Source: Micrasema longulum
Lineage: Eukaryota > Arthropoda > Insecta > Trichoptera > Brachycentridae
Reading direction: 5' to 3'
DNA: 64,000 bases
Assembly (NCBI GenBank): GCA_022494885.1
Contig: JAGVSM010003466.1
Coordinates: 93,501 to 157,500 of the forward strand
Part shown: positions 62,861-64,000 of the stretch, one piece after another
How the letters are laid out: each line of letters begins with the position of its first letter
How positions within the stretch are numbered: position 1 is the stretch's first letter
The notes under the pieces: generated by a model
What the model was told of the DNA's origin: nothing
What the model saw: only the letters and a program-made list of their open reading frames with translations
The model's database searches: none
Program-made: the position numbers and the translations under genes

Positions 62861-63350
62861 TTGCACCACTACAGACTAGGGGTGCAATTATGCATCTTCT
62901 CTATCCCCTAGGGGATAGAGAAGATGCTCTCTAGAGAAGACTCTCTAGAGAGTGGTTAATTAACGGATGTTTTTTTGTTCCATGTGGCTAACTTTTGCTT
63001 CATATATGGCCACACTAATGATTAAACGTCAAAAAATAAATGTAAACACGTGAAATCAAGCATGACGAGTTTTATTTAGAACAGTTTTATATAAAATTTG
63101 ACATTTAGTCATCAGAGTGTCCATTATATGAGGCAAAAATTAGCCGTCTGGAAAAAATCAATATCCCCGAATAAACCAGTTTCTAGGGAATAAAGATGAT
63201 TCATAATTGCACCCCAGGAGGCTCAATTATGGTGGTAAATTACAGCACAGTATATCTAGGCTTTAAAAACATCACATTTAATGTCCGTATTCTTACCAGG
63301 AATCAAACCCGGAACCTTCGTGAGTTAAGTATCTTAAGCACTGCACCAAA
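62861..63350 (-). mobile_element. SINE1 copy interrupted by a MITE
   Basis: The tail end TTGCACCACTACAGACTAG at 62861-62879 and the remainder 63216-63350 (AGGAGGCTCAATTATGGTGG, AGGAATCAAACCCGGAACCT, head CACTGCACCA) form one diverged SINE1 split by the element at 62879-63215. Confidence 0.8.
62879..63215. mobile_element. MITE with 33-bp terminal inverted repeats and an internal palindrome
   Basis: The left arm starts GGGGTGCAATTATG (62879-62892); the right arm ends CATAATTGCACCCC (63202-63215). Over 33 bp I count four mismatches. A perfect 36-bp palindrome (62892-62927) and a following CTCTCTAGAGA repeat pair lie inside the left end. Noncoding interior. Confidence 0.8.
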
Positions 63351-64000
63351 TGGAAAATTTTCTGAAGGTGCTCTCTCAAAAGCGTCAACTTTGTATGTTA
63401 AGTTCCTCTATCTAGGCGCCATTAGCTTTGACTAACTTCATGGTTGATTGCCCCAACTATGGGGAAGAAAGTTTTGAAAATGTAGGTAAAAGGCGGTAGG
63501 TTCCTGAGTAATGGAGAAGTAGTACGAGACGTTGTACCGTTCTACATAGATACCGCCGTGGCCATTTATCAATATCACTCTTAGCTTCTCTTCTGTGCTG
63601 CAGCAGTGTTTACACTTAGACAGCTTCTAGAGGGTTTATATTTTATTAAGTTTAGAAAGGAAAAATAAACGAGGAAGAAATTTTGTGGTAAAGTCACGTG
63701 CTTAAGCGGAGAAGTTTTAAATGAAGATAAACTTCAAGATGATTTCACCGTTTTTTTTTATTTTAGAAAATAAAAACTGGTGTTTTGTATCGCGTCATAA
63801 AATTTTCTTAAGAGAAAAGGCAAATGGTATTAATTCAATAACTACCTAAAAATAATAAATATTGCTTTTTGTATTGACAACTTTTCAATGTTTATTAAGG
63901 TTGGTTATTAATAATTTATTTATTTCATTTATAAATCATATAACGCAAAGTATTATGCATATAAATAGCATTCTCAGAAGTAGATAGAATTCAATTCGTG
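63351..64000. other. No gene seen
   Basis: AT-rich to the right edge, nothing recognised. Confidence 0.5.

Noticed and set aside
1..64000. CRISPR array, bacterial operon or phage-like system
   Set aside because: No regularly spaced repeats with unique spacers, no compact gene blocks and no ribosome-binding sites; all gene structure is eukaryotic.

Overview
The window looks like AT-rich insect (at least arthropod) genomic DNA. Exons are small and widely spaced with GT/AG introns, and the space between them is packed with 5'-truncated non-LTR retrotransposons, tRNA-derived SINEs, a mariner element, Penelope-like retroelement remnants, foldback elements and MITEs. Nothing bacterial is present, and I cannot assign the insect order.

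One protein-coding gene can be supported. It lies on the + strand as 12 exons between 7713 and 34112, reconstructed by matching splice sites, intron phases and domain continuity. It encodes about 885 residues of the C-terminal part of a type I membrane protein: three CUB domains, a fourth divergent CUB-like region, one LDL-receptor class A module, one transmembrane helix and a tail of about 40 residues. This is the architecture of the insect CUB/LDLa membrane proteins (Culd-like, with Neto as the main alternative). The start codon and signal peptide are not found and probably lie in an exon left of 7713. Exons F, H and I are strikingly GC-rich. Exon I carries a reading-frame break inside a GC dinucleotide run, either an assembly error or a real lesion.

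Layout: 1-5100 holds a LINE fragment, foldback repeats and a Penelope-like element with a GIY-YIG endonuclease remnant. A short GC-richer patch at 5098-5300 is a weak promoter candidate. 5300-34112 holds the gene, its introns loaded with SINEs, an internally deleted mariner, a hammerhead-ribozyme-like Penelope terminus, a minisatellite, several LINE fragments and a 630-bp polypyrimidine tract grown from a LINE 3' region. 34113-64000 has no supportable gene: it is 3' UTR followed by repeats (MITE with long TIRs, LINE RT fragments, SINEs, a 450-bp dispersed repeat whose second copy preserves an empty insertion site, a MITE nested in a SINE) and unannotatable AT-rich DNA.

Repeat-family names used here (LINE-A, LINE-B, SINE1, SINE2, SINE3, FB) are local labels for families I could recognise from several copies within the window; they are not database names.
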